The notes: generated by a model not told the origin, from the sequence alone. Shown: positions 14,405 to 28,220, counted from the first letter of the stretch. The stretch is 64,000 nucleotides of DNA from Ecdyonurus torrentis (GCA_949318235.1 OX439129.1:33844027-33908026), one strand, 5' to 3'. Made by a program: numbers and translations.

Positions 14405-15817
14405 TGAATGAGTAAAAATTTTCTTTGATTGTTTTAATAGATAAAAAAAATAATGTGTTTAATTTAAAAGTAATTAATATGAAGATAAAAGTATTGCCGC
14501 ATTAAAGAAAAGACTAATGCTCGCGTGATAATTTTTTCCTTTCTTTCATTATTTCTATGATTCAGGTGCAAAAGATCAAAAAAATTGTCGTATATGTGAC
14601 AGAAGTTGTCCCTTTTATTTTTCTGTCGACTCTTTTCTAATTCTTAATCCTCTTCTTCCTTATAAAATAAGCCCTGTGATGGGTTCATTAGTCACTTCCT
14701 TTTTTTTTTTTTTTTTTTTTTTTTTCTTGCCTGGACCCTACTCAATTTGGAAAAAAAAATAACAACAAATTTTTAAATATGTCCTATCGGTGAACATATA
14801 AACTAAAGAAAAAGAAACACAAAAAATGGAATAAAAATAATAAGTAATGAAAAAGATTCTCGCAGCTGTTGTTTAAATAATTTTTTTTTGTATACATCAG
14901 GGCGGTGGCATAGCTATTATTGTACACTTATAACACGATCTTCAAAAATTACTTTCTTTTAACCCGACACTCATTTAAAAAAAAAGAAATAAAAACAATC
15001 GCGTGTGTATAAGTTTGTCTTTAATTTTACAAGTTGTTATTATTATTATTGCTATTTTTTTCTTCTTCTAAATATTTATTTAGAACAGGAGCGGAAAATT
15101 CGCAGTAAAATTACTGATGATATGTCATTAAGAATCACAAACAAAAAATATTTTACAAAACAAGCAACATAAAAAAAAAAGTCTACAAATATGATAAACG
15201 TTATGATAATGATTATAATAATAATAAAGTGTGATTATAAAGGTGTGAATTAAACAAATGTGGCAACAATGTATTTTTAGGACCATACGACGATCTTTTT
15301 TCTCTGCGTCACTGCGGCATGGCGCTCCTGATTTATTGCCCCTGACCTTGTTAAAGAAATCCTCCCACCCATTTTTTTTTATTATTATTCTCTTTAGCCT
15401 ATTTTTTCCTATATACTTTTTTTTTTTACCCTTACTTTACACAGAAGTTGATAGTTAGAGTATTGCTCTTGTTGTTATTTGGTGCCCCTTTTTTTTAATT
15501 CCCATGAGGTGAGGGTGGATTTTTATAACGGTAGCTAGGTGTTTTTTTGAAGAGAAAATATATGGCTTTTTTTTTCCTTCTCTCCTTGATATAATATGAA
15601 GGAGCTCTTACTTACTACTTTAGCTATATATGACCTTGTCTCAGAAAACATCAATCTCGGTGTTTCACACCTCAAACTAGCAATAAAGTCCCAACCAGGA
15701 AATTAAAAACCTGAGTAGATCAGCCAATATATATATTGTAACATAAATGTAATTTAGTTTTTTTTTCTTTTTTTTTTTTCAAGACCCGCACCTTTTTTAT
15801 ATTAAAAAATAAAAATG

Positions 15818-15821
<4 letters not shown>

Positions 15822-15886
<65 letters not shown>
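15822..15886. repeat. (GA)n microsatellite
   Basis: About 65 bp of uninterrupted GA. Confidence 0.95.
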
Positions 15887-15889
<3 letters not shown>

Positions 15890-16359
15890 AATGAAAATGT
15901 TGATTATCATTAAATTTGATGTGGCAGGTGACCAGATTATTATATAAAATTTAATTTTTAATTAATTTATATCATAAAAATTTAATCTACTTTTTTTTTA
16001 ATATGATATTTGTAACCATAATTTTTTTTATTATATTTCATCAAGAATATTATATTTCACCAAAAAATTATTAATTAATACTTATTGAAAAAAAAATCAC
16101 AGTATCAATCAAGTTGAAGCTATTAACATCAAAATTATTAAAAAATTAAATGAAGGGTTAAATTTATAATAAACTTGATATGTGTATATATTTTTTTTTT
16201 GATTAATTTATCTAATCTTTCAATAATAATAATAGTAATAAAAAGGGATAATATTAATAAAAAAATATATATATTATGTATATATTTTTGTTGATGAAAA
16301 ATGATTTATAGTTAAATAAATTGAATACAAAAAAGAGTGACAAAAAGTGGTGTGTAAAT

Positions 16360-16390
16360 CAAATGCTGCATCAAGATTGAATTACCTCAC

Positions 16391-16425
<35 letters not shown>

Positions 16426-16640
16426 CTCACTCACGGTGCTTGTGTTCAAAATTTATGACAGCTGAAGTGTCATGAGTAGAGATGATCCAACATACATATA
16501 CAATACTTTATACTGTATATTATAAACCAGCATATTATACACACATATACATATACGCATATCATATACTGCGTAGGCGTATGGTGCCTTGCTTTTAGCT
16601 TCACATGGGCTTGACCACACAGATATCATTAACTAACTCT
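16360..16640. other. Complex island before linker exon
   Basis: Around a (CT)n tract at 16394-16422, the sequence includes TTTATGACAGCTG followed by GTGTCATGAG, that is two TGACA-type MEIS half-sites in opposite orientation. It ends about 550 bp before the linker exon. Confidence 0.3.
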
Positions 16641-17122
16641 CTGTTTAGTGATCACATTACATCATAACTTGGAATAGAGATAAAAGATAATAATTATATA
16701 TATAATAATTTTAATTAAAATATTAAAAAAGAAGATTCACAAAAATTTAAATTATATATGTAATGAATATTAGGTTTCTAAAATTGGTCACTATACATAT
16801 ATGACAGGGTAATTGTTGGTTCTCTCTCTCTCTTTTTTTTTTTCTTTTTTTTTTTTTTTAATTTTTTTTTCCCACTTGTTGTAAGTGCTCGTTACTGTGT
16901 AATTTAACGTACTGGTATAACGTACACTGTATAATTATTTAGTTTCATAAAGAGAAATTTTAGTTTTTTGTTTCAATCTATTAAAAAATATTTGTTGCAA
17001 ATGAAATAAATATTTTTAGGCAAAGAAAATAGGACATTATTATTATATTTTTTAAATATATCCTGCAAGTTAGGATTTTTTTTTTTTTTTTTTTTTAAAA
17101 GAAAATTATGTGTAAACATAAA

Positions 17123-17160
17123 ATGTTTTTTCTTTAATTCTTATAATATTGTAGGTGTGT
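17123..17160 (+). promoter_or_regulatory. Upstream competing acceptor with donor-like 3' side
   Basis: A T-rich tract (TTTTTTCTTTAATTC) leads to TTGTAG at 17149-17154, followed at once by GTGTGT. This lies 40 nt before the acceptor used for the linker exon. Use of this AG as the exon boundary would add 40 nt, shift the frame and include an in-frame stop. It is therefore either a decoy, a minor ratchet-like site or chance. A branch-point-like CTAAT at 17168-17172 serves the downstream acceptor. Confidence 0.3.
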
Positions 17161-17194
17161 TTGAAGTCTAATAAAATGGTCCGTGTGCTTTCAG

Positions 17195-17330
17195 AGGCCG
17201 CCGAGCTCGTCTCTGTCGTACCCTGGTGCCGGCAATGAGGACGTGCGGTCCCCAGGTTCGGGGGGCACTCCTGGCCCGCTTTCTCAGCCCCCCAGTTCGC
17301 AACAGAGTGGAGACAACAACAGCGAAGCAG
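17195..17330 (+). CDS. hth: Homothorax (MEIS-class TALE homeodomain protein), linker exon
   Basis: This internal exon encodes 45 codons plus one base. Hth is a nuclear TALE homeodomain protein that binds Extradenticle/PBX through its HM domain, carries it into the nucleus and acts as a Hox cofactor. The exon begins RPPSSSLSYPGAG, continues NEDVRSPGSGGTPGPLSQPP and ends SGDNNSEA. RPPSSSLSY and SP-G-TPGPLSQ match Drosophila Hth as I remember it; SGGTPGP and SGDN-SE match vertebrate MEIS1/2. The segment is the disordered Pro/Ser/Gly-rich linker between the HM domain and the homeodomain. It is flanked by GTGCTTTCAG| and |GTAAGA. It starts in phase 0 and ends after the first base of a codon, matching the next exons. 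It is strikingly G+C-rich against its surroundings. Read-through into the intron adds about a dozen residues before TAA at 17363. The alternative reading frame is also open but does not match the family or the next exon's phase. Confidence 0.9.
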
Positions 17331-17502
17331 GTAAGAAAAACAAAAATTCAATTTACATTTGTTAATCAGACCGTAGATAAATTTAATTGCGACGAATTTT
17401 CCGTATGGATATTATTTTTACGTATACATATAATAACATATTACAATGCGATAACTTATATAACACACACACACACTATAAAATTTAAAACAAAACAATA
17501 AA
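17331..17502 (+). promoter_or_regulatory. Possible intronic polyadenylation context after linker exon
   Basis: If the donor at 17331 is not used, the linker exon reads on to a TAA at 17363-17365. An AATAAA follows at 17497-17502, with a T-rich run near 17560. Drosophila hth is known to make homeodomain-less isoforms by alternative processing. A read-through transcript here would make such a protein, ending with about 12 intron-coded residues. In a sequence this A-rich AATAAA is common by chance, so this is only a candidate. Confidence 0.25.
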
Positions 17503-19543
17503 ATAAAAATATATCAAATTTATATAGCTCGACACTTTCCTTGTTGATAATTAGTGACATTTTTTTTTTTTTTTTTTTTTTGCTAGTTTGATTTATGTTA
17601 TGTAAACATGTATATAATAAATACTATATTATAATAACAAGAAGCTAAAGATGAGATGTTATTACTCTATTTCTTATAAATGTTGAGGTCATTCTTAGAT
17701 TTGGTGGTCCATAAAAGGTCATAACCTTTTTCTATATACTTCTTGAGTGTCTTTATAACTTATGACATGGGTCAATATTTTATTTATCTTACACGCAATG
17801 ACCGCAGACTTGCACCCACAATATCTGTCTTTTAGAAATAAGAAAAAAAAAATATATATATGATAAATAGCTCATAACTGATATCACTACTTACTAAAAC
17901 TATAAATTTATTTATTATAGTCTCTATATGAGAAAAAAAAATTAATGAGATTCGACACGTGCGTTGTGAAAATGATTTATTTTATTTTAATATCATGTTT
18001 TTTGATATGTCAATTGTCATATTAGAGGCATCACGTTTATATATATATATATATATATATAATATTATTTGTTTTGTTTCGTCTGATTTGAATATAAAAT
18101 TTTAATAAAAATGTTGAATTATTATTTGAGAAATGCAATTTTTTCTTTTTATAAATAAGAATCTGTTCCTGTCTTTTTTTTTTTTTTTTTTTTTACTATT
18201 TGCATAGAAAGATAGGACAGTAATGTTAAAAAAAAAAAGTCATTGTTTGTATTTTGTATCCCATGGGTGACGACGTTATCAGAGTAATTTTATCGCAAAA
18301 GTCATAAATTGGGAAGTCGAATCTCTCGCTTCATTAATAGCCAGGGTAATACTTGTTCTGCTTTGCTCATACTCCAAGCAGTCTACCATGTATGACGTGA
18401 ATATCACATAGACAATAGAGGACACAGTATACGTGTGGAAAATATATCATATCAATCATTTTGGAAATAAAGTCAATCACGTTTACCATTCAAAGTCATT
18501 AATTATTTTAACAATTTAAATTCATATTTTAATATTTATTATAATATTTAAATATATATATATAAATTATTATGATTATTATTAATAAAATTTCTAAGCA
18601 CGTTTTGAATTGCCTCTATATACTACTAATTTAATTCCCTACGGATATTTGGGCTGCCATAATTTGGTTGTAACAGTACACTTGTTCTCTTATATGGGAC
18701 GTTACTTGCTTCATAATCATTTTTCCCTTATGTAAGTAGCATCATATTAGCGCCCCCTTCTCTCTTTAGTTTTGCATTGTGTGTGATGTAGCCTGCCGGG
18801 GGTATATCTCTAGTTACACCTCCTACAATATCAAGAAGAATGATGATGGGTTTTTGTGCTCGTGTCGTTCACAAATCTATATTATATACCTCTGCACTGT
18901 TTTCAAAAGAAAAATATCAGTTTTACAAAAAAAAAAAAAAAAGAATAATATTTTTATCTAAAAATATTATTTTTCTCACAACGTGTTTTGTTACCAAAAA
19001 AAAAAATAAAAAATTTTTTTTTTCATTCAAAAATGATAAAAAAAAAGATGGTGGTTTACGTGAATCAGCTGTTTGAGAATCAAAACAAAAACATTGATGC
19101 AAAGCCGTTCTCATATAATAATGATCAATTTATAACTACGATAATACAGGAGATTAAACATGTGCCATATACTATGAAAAGAATGATTTAATTGTCTTTT
19201 TTAATGAGATAATATTTTATATAATTATTAAATCCTTTTTTTTTTTGTATATTATAATTTTTGAACTGTCACTTAATAATTACAATTAAAATCTTTCAAG
19301 TTAAAAAACATTCAATTATTGTAATTTTAATAATGAAGACCCTTTTTTTTTAACGTATTAGTTTTAGTTTTTTTAGTGTTTTACATATGACAGATTAGTT
19401 GGTAATGTAGGATTGACAAGTATACGATATATATAATATCACAAAGTTTCTGTGATAGCATGTCAAATGTTTATTAGTTATAACAATTAATGACATATCT
19501 TTGTTGTTAATAGAGCAATATTTTCATCGTGTTAAAATATACG

Positions 19544-19546
<3 letters not shown>

Positions 19547-19603
<57 letters not shown>
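19547..19603. repeat. T57 homopolymer
   Basis: Longest homopolymer in the window. Other runs over 30 include A33 at 11310-11342, T38 at 22244-22281, T33 at 51602-51634 and A37 at 59474-59510. Confidence 0.9.
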
Positions 19604-19606
<3 letters not shown>

Positions 19607-22241
19607 CACTCATCGTTTTATATAACGTTTAGGTCAACTCACTTTTTTTTTTTCATTTTGTTCTTTATTATACAAATAATATAATATAATATAAAAAATA
19701 TTTATATAATGGAAGCGCACATGCACGTTTTATGGAAATGTTCATGACATTGTAAATGTGAAGCCAAGCAAATAAACCATAGAAAAATAAATTTGATTAC
19801 TATACAACATGAACAAATTTTTATTTATATATGAATAGATTCACATTGGTGTGCTAAATGTATAAGTGCTATTGATTTCTATAAATATTATAAAAAAAAT
19901 ATATAATATATACATATACCAATTTTTAGGGGTGTGAATATTAGCTTCTTTTTTTCTCTCTTTTCGCTCTGTCTATATTGATCTTTCTCTTTACACTCAT
20001 TTTATTTTACTGAATTGTTTCCGTATAGATCCTGCTGTGAACAAATTGATGTACTGTTTGTATTTATTTATATTTATACTATAGCTATAGACACATCAAG
20101 TAAAGGGGAGAGAGAGAGAGAGAGAGACACGATAGAGAAAAGTTTATAAGAAAAAAACGTTTTGTCTGTAAAATTGGGTCGAATCAGTATATAAGTAATT
20201 CAAATAAAAATGCAATCACGTGTATATTATAGTAAATACTATAGTTCTTAAAAAAAAAAAAAAAAAAACATAATGCAATGTTTTTTTAATGTTATATTTA
20301 TAAAATTATATAATTATGTTGTGAAATATAAATATGTATTTAAAATAAGATGTATTGAAAGGCCACACACAAACAACCCTCTTTTTATTTATTTATTATT
20401 TTTTTTTTACTTCACCAAAAAGTAATTTATATTGCAGTGCCAAGTATCTCTTTTTTTTATTTAAACTTTTTAATATCACGCACGCATTCCTGCTCTCTTT
20501 GCTCTCTCTATATATCTTTTACTTTTTTTTCTCACTTTGTACTTTGGGGACACATTTTTCACTTGCTATTCAAACTCTTATATATATTAGGGAAGTACTA
20601 TATACATACCCCTGAGATTCAAAAATTGTAATGTATATATATATATATTTTTTTTCTTGATGCTTTTTCAACTCAAATGTTAATGAATAGTGTATGTCAT
20701 CTAAAGTCATTTTCTCACAGGACCACCCCAGTGCCACTTTTATTATTATTTGCATTTGTATTTTTATTTGTATTACGTGATGAAATAAATATTATTAAAT
20801 GAAATAAGAACTGACTTTTGTTCTTATCAATTCATGCGGTTGAAAACTTTATATCAAAATTTTCATCGCCTTCTTTACATTTCAATGCTGATAATTTTCC
20901 CTTTTTTTTTCTAACTAAATAATTATCTAAAGAAAAAATATATATAAACATTAAAGTATATGCGTCATTGAAAAAATATGATATTTTTCTTCATTAACTT
21001 ACGCATTTAATTTTTCCCCTTTACTTTTTTTTGTCCCCCTTATTATTATTATTTTTTTTTACCTCCCTTTTATTCCTTCGTTACATTTTTATCTTGTTTA
21101 ACAAAAAAGAGAAAAGAAAAGAAAAAAAAAAAAAAAAAAAAAAAAGCAACGAATATTTAATGTAGTCAGCATCTTGATTAAAATTGCCAATTTAAGGGTG
21201 GCATTAGAAAAATGTATATTATAATACAGTCGGAAACGTGGACTGTCTGCAAATGAATTTTTTTGTTTCTTGTCAAGAAAAAAGGGGACGAAAAAAAAAT
21301 CATTCTATGTGATGCAAAGAAAATGAAATTGAGGATGAAAAAAAAAGTGGAAAGAATTGCAAAGCCAATTTCTGACCTAAAGCTTTATAGGAGACGCTAT
21401 GTCGTTGTCATTTGTTTTTATCAGACCTGGCAGCCCCTCCTAGACTGTTTGATAAGAATTTTTTGTGTGTAGTAAACGAGGGAGAGAGAGAGAGAGAAAA
21501 AGAACACTACTATATGAGAATCGATGCAGTTCTCAAATAAAGCTCCCTATATGTATGTCGTTCATATTATATTACACATACGAAAGTTTATATATATTAT
21601 GAGATTTTAATTCACACCTACCCTCTCTCACGTCTCTCTTTCTATATATGTACAGTATACGTCTTTCTGTGCAACTTGGTGTGTAAAATGCAGTGACTCC
21701 CAAGTTTCTTGTCTGATTTTAATGTCACAAAAGCTGAAGAGTTAAATTAACGAGCAACCAGCAACACCTAATTCCTATGTTAGGAATTGTTCTTAAAGTT
21801 AGATAAGAACATCACAAGAAGGGGGTAGAGAAATCTTTGCCAAGACATTTGAAATCTAACAAAAGCCTTTTCTTTGTCTCTTTCTCTCTCTCTCTCTCTC
21901 TTTCTCTGGCTCTAAAAGATGTAAGACATTTTCTTATAGGTGTTGATATCAAAAACGTTTTTGTATAGATGGTGCTGGACCATGCTAATATTGTAACAGA
22001 AAAAAAAAAGAAGGAAAAAAGAAAAAAAAAAGTAATAATAACACTTTTTACGTTTATAAAACACCAAGGAAATGATAAGAAACTGTCATGCAAGGCGCCT
22101 ATCATTTGACGTTTCCTGACATAAGCTTTTCTTTCATTTCTCTCTCTATTTTTTTTCTTTCTTTTTCTTATTATATAACTTTTATGTATATTTTTTGATG
22201 ACTGAAAACATTATAAAAATTCCTTGTCTTATTCTTCTTCT

Positions 22242-22286
<45 letters not shown>

Positions 22287-23094
22287 GAATATAAAAATGA
22301 CAGTTTTATTCTAAATATAAGATTTTTCATCATCAACTAAAATTCATATCTAACTTTTCTTATAAAAAGATTCAAGAGTATTTCTTTATATAAAAAAAAT
22401 GTATAAAACAGATACTCATGCATTCTATTTTTATATAAGTTACCTGCGTAGTAAAGGGTCGCTAAATTGCATTGTGTATGTTCATTACAGTTTTATTCAT
22501 GTATATTGAAGTGCGGGAGGTGCATAATATAGCAGCTTGCGTTTTTTTTTTTTTATATAATATATTTTTTATTATTTATATTAAAAAGACCACCGTGTTT
22601 GGGGACAAGAAAACTATTGTTCAATAAAATTGCATTATATATCATCTATCGTCATGTATAAGAAGAAAAAAATCCTTTTATATTTCCGTGAATTTATTTT
22701 GAACCAAGTCCTAAGTTAACAAATACAGCCCTTATCGTACAGCGGTTTTTTCTCTCTATGTAAAGAGTACTTGAAATGACATAAAAACGTGTACAATGCC
22801 AAATAATAATAACAATCTCTTTTTGTGTGTGTGTCGTCGTTATTGTCATTATATTATAGCATAGAAAACTTATTGTAACAACTTTTACTACCGATAAAAT
22901 GTTTTTATAAAGTAAATATTGTGTACAATTTTATATATTATATATATTTTTATATTATATATAATAATAATATATCTTTAAAAAATTTTTTTTATTAAAA
23001 AATATATATTTATATATATATAATACTATATTGCTCTTGTTATTCCATTACAGCGAAAGAAAAATTTGTGTTGTTTTTACGGTAAATTAAATTT

Positions 23095-23128
<34 letters not shown>

Positions 23129-23818
23129 TTAACTTTGTGATTTGTGTATTATAAGTTCAATCCGTTGCATTAAAAAAAAAAGAAAAATAAAAAAAGGATT
23201 GAAATTCAGCGAAGCATCTCCGATATTTCTTTTACATTGGTGCAATGACCTTCTAACCCCCTTTTAATACAACCCTCGTCCTCATACTCGTCCTTTTTTT
23301 TCTTCTTCATCTTCCATCCTTATTCTTAAATAACGTTTTATACATATTATAACATAACCTATACACACCCTTAAAAATATACTTTTTTTTTTGAGAATCA
23401 CAAAGGAAAAATTCAAAGCTGGCTGCAAGCATTTTGTAATCCTTGAATAGAAAAAATAAAGGAAGAACCGCTATAATATATAAGAAAAAGAAGAAAAAAA
23501 TGCACCCCTCCTTTATTTTTGCTTTTATTTATTTTTTTAACATTACTATTTTAAATAATATACAGAAAGGTAAAAGAAAAAAAAAAGTGATACAATATAA
23601 GAAATTTTTGTACTCAACGTACGTAATTTAACAATGACAAGAGGTGGCAATGATGTTTGATATTGCAACAATAGGGTCTTTGTAATGATCAGTAATGTGG
23701 TTAAAAGAAGAAGCATAGAGAGAGAGAGAGAGAGAGAGAGTAATAATTTTTGTTGCGTGAGAAGTGAGTGAGTTAAGTTGAGAGAGAAAGGCGCCCCATG
23801 CATGCCTATAGGTGACAT

Positions 23819-23853
23819 GGGGTTGGGGGGGGGGGGGGATGTGGGGATGTGGG
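23819..23853 (+). repeat. G-rich tract, likely G-quadruplex
   Basis: GGGG-TT-G14-AT(GT)GGGG-ATGTGGG gives at least four G runs with short loops. A 16-C run lies at 24470-24485, about 630 bp downstream, and could pair with it. Confidence 0.6.
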
Positions 23854-24297
23854 AATCTTGTCACCCTCCATACGTACTGAGATTGACATTAAGTGTACTT
23901 GAAACATTACCGCAACAATCTGATCACTACGTTAACGTATCAAACAAGTATACTACACACTATAAAATATATTATAAAGATTTTTATTTTGTGTGAATTC
24001 AAGTGTTAAAATTTTCCACTTGGGAAAAAAAATTTAAAGTTAGAGTTTTTTTTTATGAAGTCTATAAAATTTAATCAACAGTTTTTATTTTTTTTATGTA
24101 TTAATTTGTCAAGATTTTAATTTTTTTATTCTTTATTATAGGATCATAAATTATATTTTTTTAAATATATTATTATATTTTGATAAAAAAATAATATTTA
24201 GTAACAATATAAGTGGTAAATTATGTATTATGTATAAAAAATTGTAATAAAATGTTTATGTTAATTACTTTGTAATATATTATATGAAGATTACATC

Positions 24298-24338
<41 letters not shown>

Positions 24339-24469
24339 GGTGCTTTTGATGCATCTTTGCTTTGCTACTGAAAAAAAAAAGAGAAATTTTTTTCTGGTAA
24401 TTTTTTTTTCTTACCCCGTTCTGATGTGGCTCTTGAGCCCATGTGTGGTGCACAGGCGTCATGCGCCTG

Positions 24470-24485
24470 CCCCCCCCCCCCCCCC
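24470..24485. repeat. C16 homopolymer
   Basis: Sixteen C in a row within GCGCCTG...ACCTCATG. Very rare in this A+T-rich context. Confidence 0.8.
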
Positions 24486-24948
24486 ACCTCATGTGTGTGT
24501 GTGATGTGTGGTTATTTTTATTCCAAGTTTCGTGGCGGGCGCTGTTTCCAGAGTGAAAAAACCGCCTCTCTTTCACTCTTCTGCTTTAGGGCGGGTGTAT
24601 TTTTTTTTTTTTTTTTTTTTAGTGCAACTCACATCACTCTCTCTTTCTCTCTGTAGCTCGCGGGTTATGAGATGAGATGAGCCAACAAAGCGACTCTTTC
24701 ATTAAACCAAACATCTTATAATATAGCGATGTATGTATAATATGTGGTCTAAAAAACATCACGGGTAGTCTTCGCATAATATATATATTTTTTTCAATAC
24801 GTTCAAAACATTTTTTATATACATCACATATTATAGCTTTGGTTTCTATCAATCATTTTATTTAAAAAAAAATCTCCGTATAGCATTTTTATTACGCTTC
24901 TTGTATGCAAATCTTTCACTAAATATATTATGTATATTAAATAAAAAT

Positions 24949-24991
<43 letters not shown>

Positions 24992-25992
24992 ACTCTGATT
25001 GTGATATCAGTATTATATTGACTCCAACTGCGAACGATATTGAGAATACTTTATTTGAGGTGTATGTTTTTAAGAATAGTATTACTTGATTATATTATGA
25101 AGGAAAAAAAAATAAATAAAGAGAATACAAAATAATAATAACATAAATCCTGCTGTGTTACGTTTTGTATGCCTGTCTTTATATTTTTTTGATGTCTTTC
25201 ATAAAGTTTTTTACCACCCGTAAAGAAACTTCACGCAATCTGCTTTATATAGAAATAATCAAAAAAATTCCCTTCCTCTTTTTTATTTTTTTTAAAATTA
25301 TATAGAATCGTTTAAATTGTCATATGATATAGTTAACATATATAGAAATGTCATAAAAATTAATAAATAAATATATAACTTATAGTTTCTCCGTATGATG
25401 GCACTGTTAAAAAAGAAGTAATTTTTAATATTATCGCTTTACTAAGAGAGGGTTTTTTTTTTTTGTGTGTGTATATATATTTATATAAAACGTTGCTAAT
25501 GGAAGTCTGCTTGCTTACTTACTTTCAGTAAGGAAAAAATATATAAGTTTTTTTCTTCTTCTTCTTCTTTCCCTCTAAGTTAATGCAGTACTCCCCTTTA
25601 GAAGACTGCAGCGCCTTCTCTAAGTTAGAGAGAGAGGCATTTGTCACTTGTCTCTCGCATCAACCCCCGCATCATCACCCACCCACCCACCCACCTACCC
25701 ACTTGCACTTACTGTTAGTGAAATATTGTGCTGCTATGACAATCCTATCAATTTTATCTAATAAAAATGTGAAAAATATATATATTTTTTAAGTAAAAAT
25801 ATATTTAATGTTATATTGTAATGTAAATTGATGAGTGTAAGGGTCTTTTATTTAAATAAAAAATACTTAAAAGAGAGGGGTGTTTTATATAATTAAATTG
25901 CATATTTTTGACCCATATGATTTAAATAATAATTAACACGACAGGTAAATATGTAAGAGTTGCGTTATTTATATATAAAAGTTTATTTTAAA

Positions 25993-25995
<3 letters not shown>

Positions 25996-26069
<74 letters not shown>
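25996..26069. repeat. (GA)n microsatellite
   Basis: About 74 bp of uninterrupted GA, the first tract of the microsatellite-dense zone. Confidence 0.95.
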
Positions 26070-26074
<5 letters not shown>

Positions 26075-26303
26075 GCGTGTGACATTATGACTTTACTAAT
26101 GAAGCAACTTGCAAGGTACATATACATACAGTACGTGCGTGTAGCCTCTGAATGTACTAATGAGCATAAACATACCCATACTAAAACATCATGCGTGTAC
26201 ATACATGTGAATATGTAATACCATCATATATACACCACAACTTTTTGCTATATAGCTGTTTATATGTAGATTTGCGTATAGCGTATGTAACTTTAGTGTC
26301 AAG

Positions 26304-26335
<32 letters not shown>

Positions 26336-26808
26336 GGATGATGACACTAACTTTTCATCAACAAAGTGAGACATTAAAATTTGTGACATTCAAAAAGAAA
26401 AAAAAAAACTTTTTCTCTTATTTGGAAATAACATAATAATAAAATATATATATTTTTCTTTTATATATAAGTTAATTTACAAGACTGGTTTTATTATTTA
26501 TTTATTAATTTTTTTTTCTTTGAAGTTAAATTAATGTTATAAGGGTATATGGGTAATAATAAGTAAAAGTGTTATTAAATAATAAACAATCATGTTTATA
26601 TAGTTTCATGTCAAAATATTACCGTAAAAAGAATTAGAATATGTAAAGTCACAAATTTTATACGTATGTGAAAAAGAAACAACAACACACATTTTATTAT
26701 TTTAAAAGAATTTAATATTCAATTTTAAATTACAGTAAGGCAAGATATTAAAATTTTAATGTTTCCCCTTTTTCTACTGCAATAATAGTTAGAATATATA
26801 CAATATAA

Positions 26809-26811
<3 letters not shown>

Positions 26812-26901
<90 letters not shown>
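26812..26901. repeat. (TA)n microsatellite
   Basis: About 90 bp of uninterrupted TA, which can form a cruciform. Confidence 0.95.
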
Positions 26902-26902
<1 letters not shown>

Positions 26903-27045
26903 GGTTCCTATGGAGTGATATTTTTTTTATGTATATGTGCGCCCCCTTACTGTGATAATTACTCGACAGTAAGATCTTTTGTTTTAATCTTCTTGCAAGG
27001 ATAATTACAACACCCGCCGCTATGTCTCTAATTACTGCATGATGG

Positions 27046-27047
<2 letters not shown>

Positions 27048-27097
<50 letters not shown>
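27048..27097. repeat. (CT)n microsatellite
   Basis: About 50 bp of CT. Confidence 0.95.
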
Positions 27098-27098
<1 letters not shown>

Positions 27099-27458
27099 TC
27101 TCTCCTTACTTGGCTTCATAATATGAAACTGGCTTATTTTATATAAAGTAACAAAACTGTATATGACATCAAAAAATTCTATTGTTAATAATGAAACTTG
27201 CCAAAGCAATTAAAAAAAAAAATGGTGTGATTTCATTTGAAGTGATTATTATATAAATATTTTTTATATATAAAATAATTAAATTGTAACATTATATACT
27301 TTTTTTTTTAATTTAATTGTTGAATAATAATAATAATATATACGTATATCAAAAGAAAATAAATCTTAAAATTTTCTTAATTAAAGTATTTTATGAACTA
27401 TTTTGATGTAGAGTAATAAAACAAAGTTGTAAAAGATGAATTAATTAATTTGCAGTTG

Positions 27459-27460
<2 letters not shown>

Positions 27461-27518
<58 letters not shown>

Positions 27519-27519
27519 C
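27461..27519. repeat. (AT)n microsatellite
   Basis: AT repeat with one interruption near 27509. Confidence 0.95.
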
Positions 27520-27635
27520 ATAAAGTACGTGATTAAAATAAATATATACTATACCATATAGGACAAACATTATAAAATTTAATTCAATTTGAATTGATGT
27601 GCAATATCGTACCATTAATGATGCTATATTAAAAA

Positions 27636-27687
27636 TTTTTTCTTTCTTTCTCTCATTTATTGTTTCCATCATTGGTTGCAGGTGCGT
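27636..27687 (+). promoter_or_regulatory. Candidate zero-length ratchet site
   Basis: A pyrimidine-rich stretch (TTTTTTCTTTCTTTCTCTC) is followed by TTGCAG|GTGCGT, with the junction between 27681 and 27682. The AG-GT juxtaposition with a strong polypyrimidine tract is the layout of recursive-splicing ratchet points. The donor half GTGCGT is only moderate because position +4 is C. No downstream donor makes a convincing short exon. It lies about 10.4 kb into the 24.8-kb intron. Confidence 0.3.
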
Positions 27688-27734
27688 CTCATAAACTCAT
27701 TATTATAATTACATTAACCTCTCTCTCTTTCTCA

Positions 27735-27848
<114 letters not shown>

Positions 27849-28121
27849 TAAAATTATAATTTCCATAACATCATTACTGCATCAAGTCTTTTTCATGCCT
27901 TAAAACTTGATATTTAATTATATATTGCATAGTGAAAATTAGATCCACTTCTATATACTCTTTATTACGTTACATATTTTGTAATTTGATAAATTTATAC
28001 TTTCCTTATAATATTATATATAAAATATAAATGAAGTTATATGTATTAAAAAATTATATATACATGAGAATGTTAAATATAATTAGATTTTAAAATATGA
28101 CAAGCAGCAGTATACTGTATA

Positions 28122-28135
28122 GCAGCAGCAGCAGC

Positions 28136-28213
<78 letters not shown>
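28122..28213. repeat. (GCA)n then (GA)n compound repeat
   Basis: A short AGCAGCAGCAGCAGC tract, a few A, and then about 73 bp of GA. Confidence 0.95.

Positions 28214-28220
<7 letters not shown>

Larger units (their letters stand above)
1..17194 (+). other. hth: 3' part of a long homothorax intron
   Basis: No open segment here has both splice signals and recognisable protein, so I read the whole stretch as intron upstream of the exon at 17195. It is mostly A+T-rich sequence with many homopolymers, short (GA)n/(CT)n and (TA)n tracts. Islands of more complex, less A+T-rich sequence lie near 0.5-1.26, 2.3-2.65, 3.35-3.72, 10.1-10.2, 10.6-11.45 and 16.36-16.64 kb. The stretches between those islands (for example 4.9-8.9, 9.0-10.0, 11.5-12.5 and 12.65-16.35 kb) show nothing I can name beyond simple repeats. 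The intron continues to the left of the window, so its length is at least 17.2 kb. Confidence 0.75.

Noticed and set aside
17226..17501. Alternative open frame across the linker exon (MPAMRTCGPQ...)
   Set aside because: It does not match Hth, and its phase does not fit the microexon or the third exon.
26748..27209. 153-codon minus-strand open frame, the longest in the window
   Set aside because: Most of it is a translation of (TA)n as Ile-Tyr and (CT)n as Arg-Glu. It is a low-complexity artefact.
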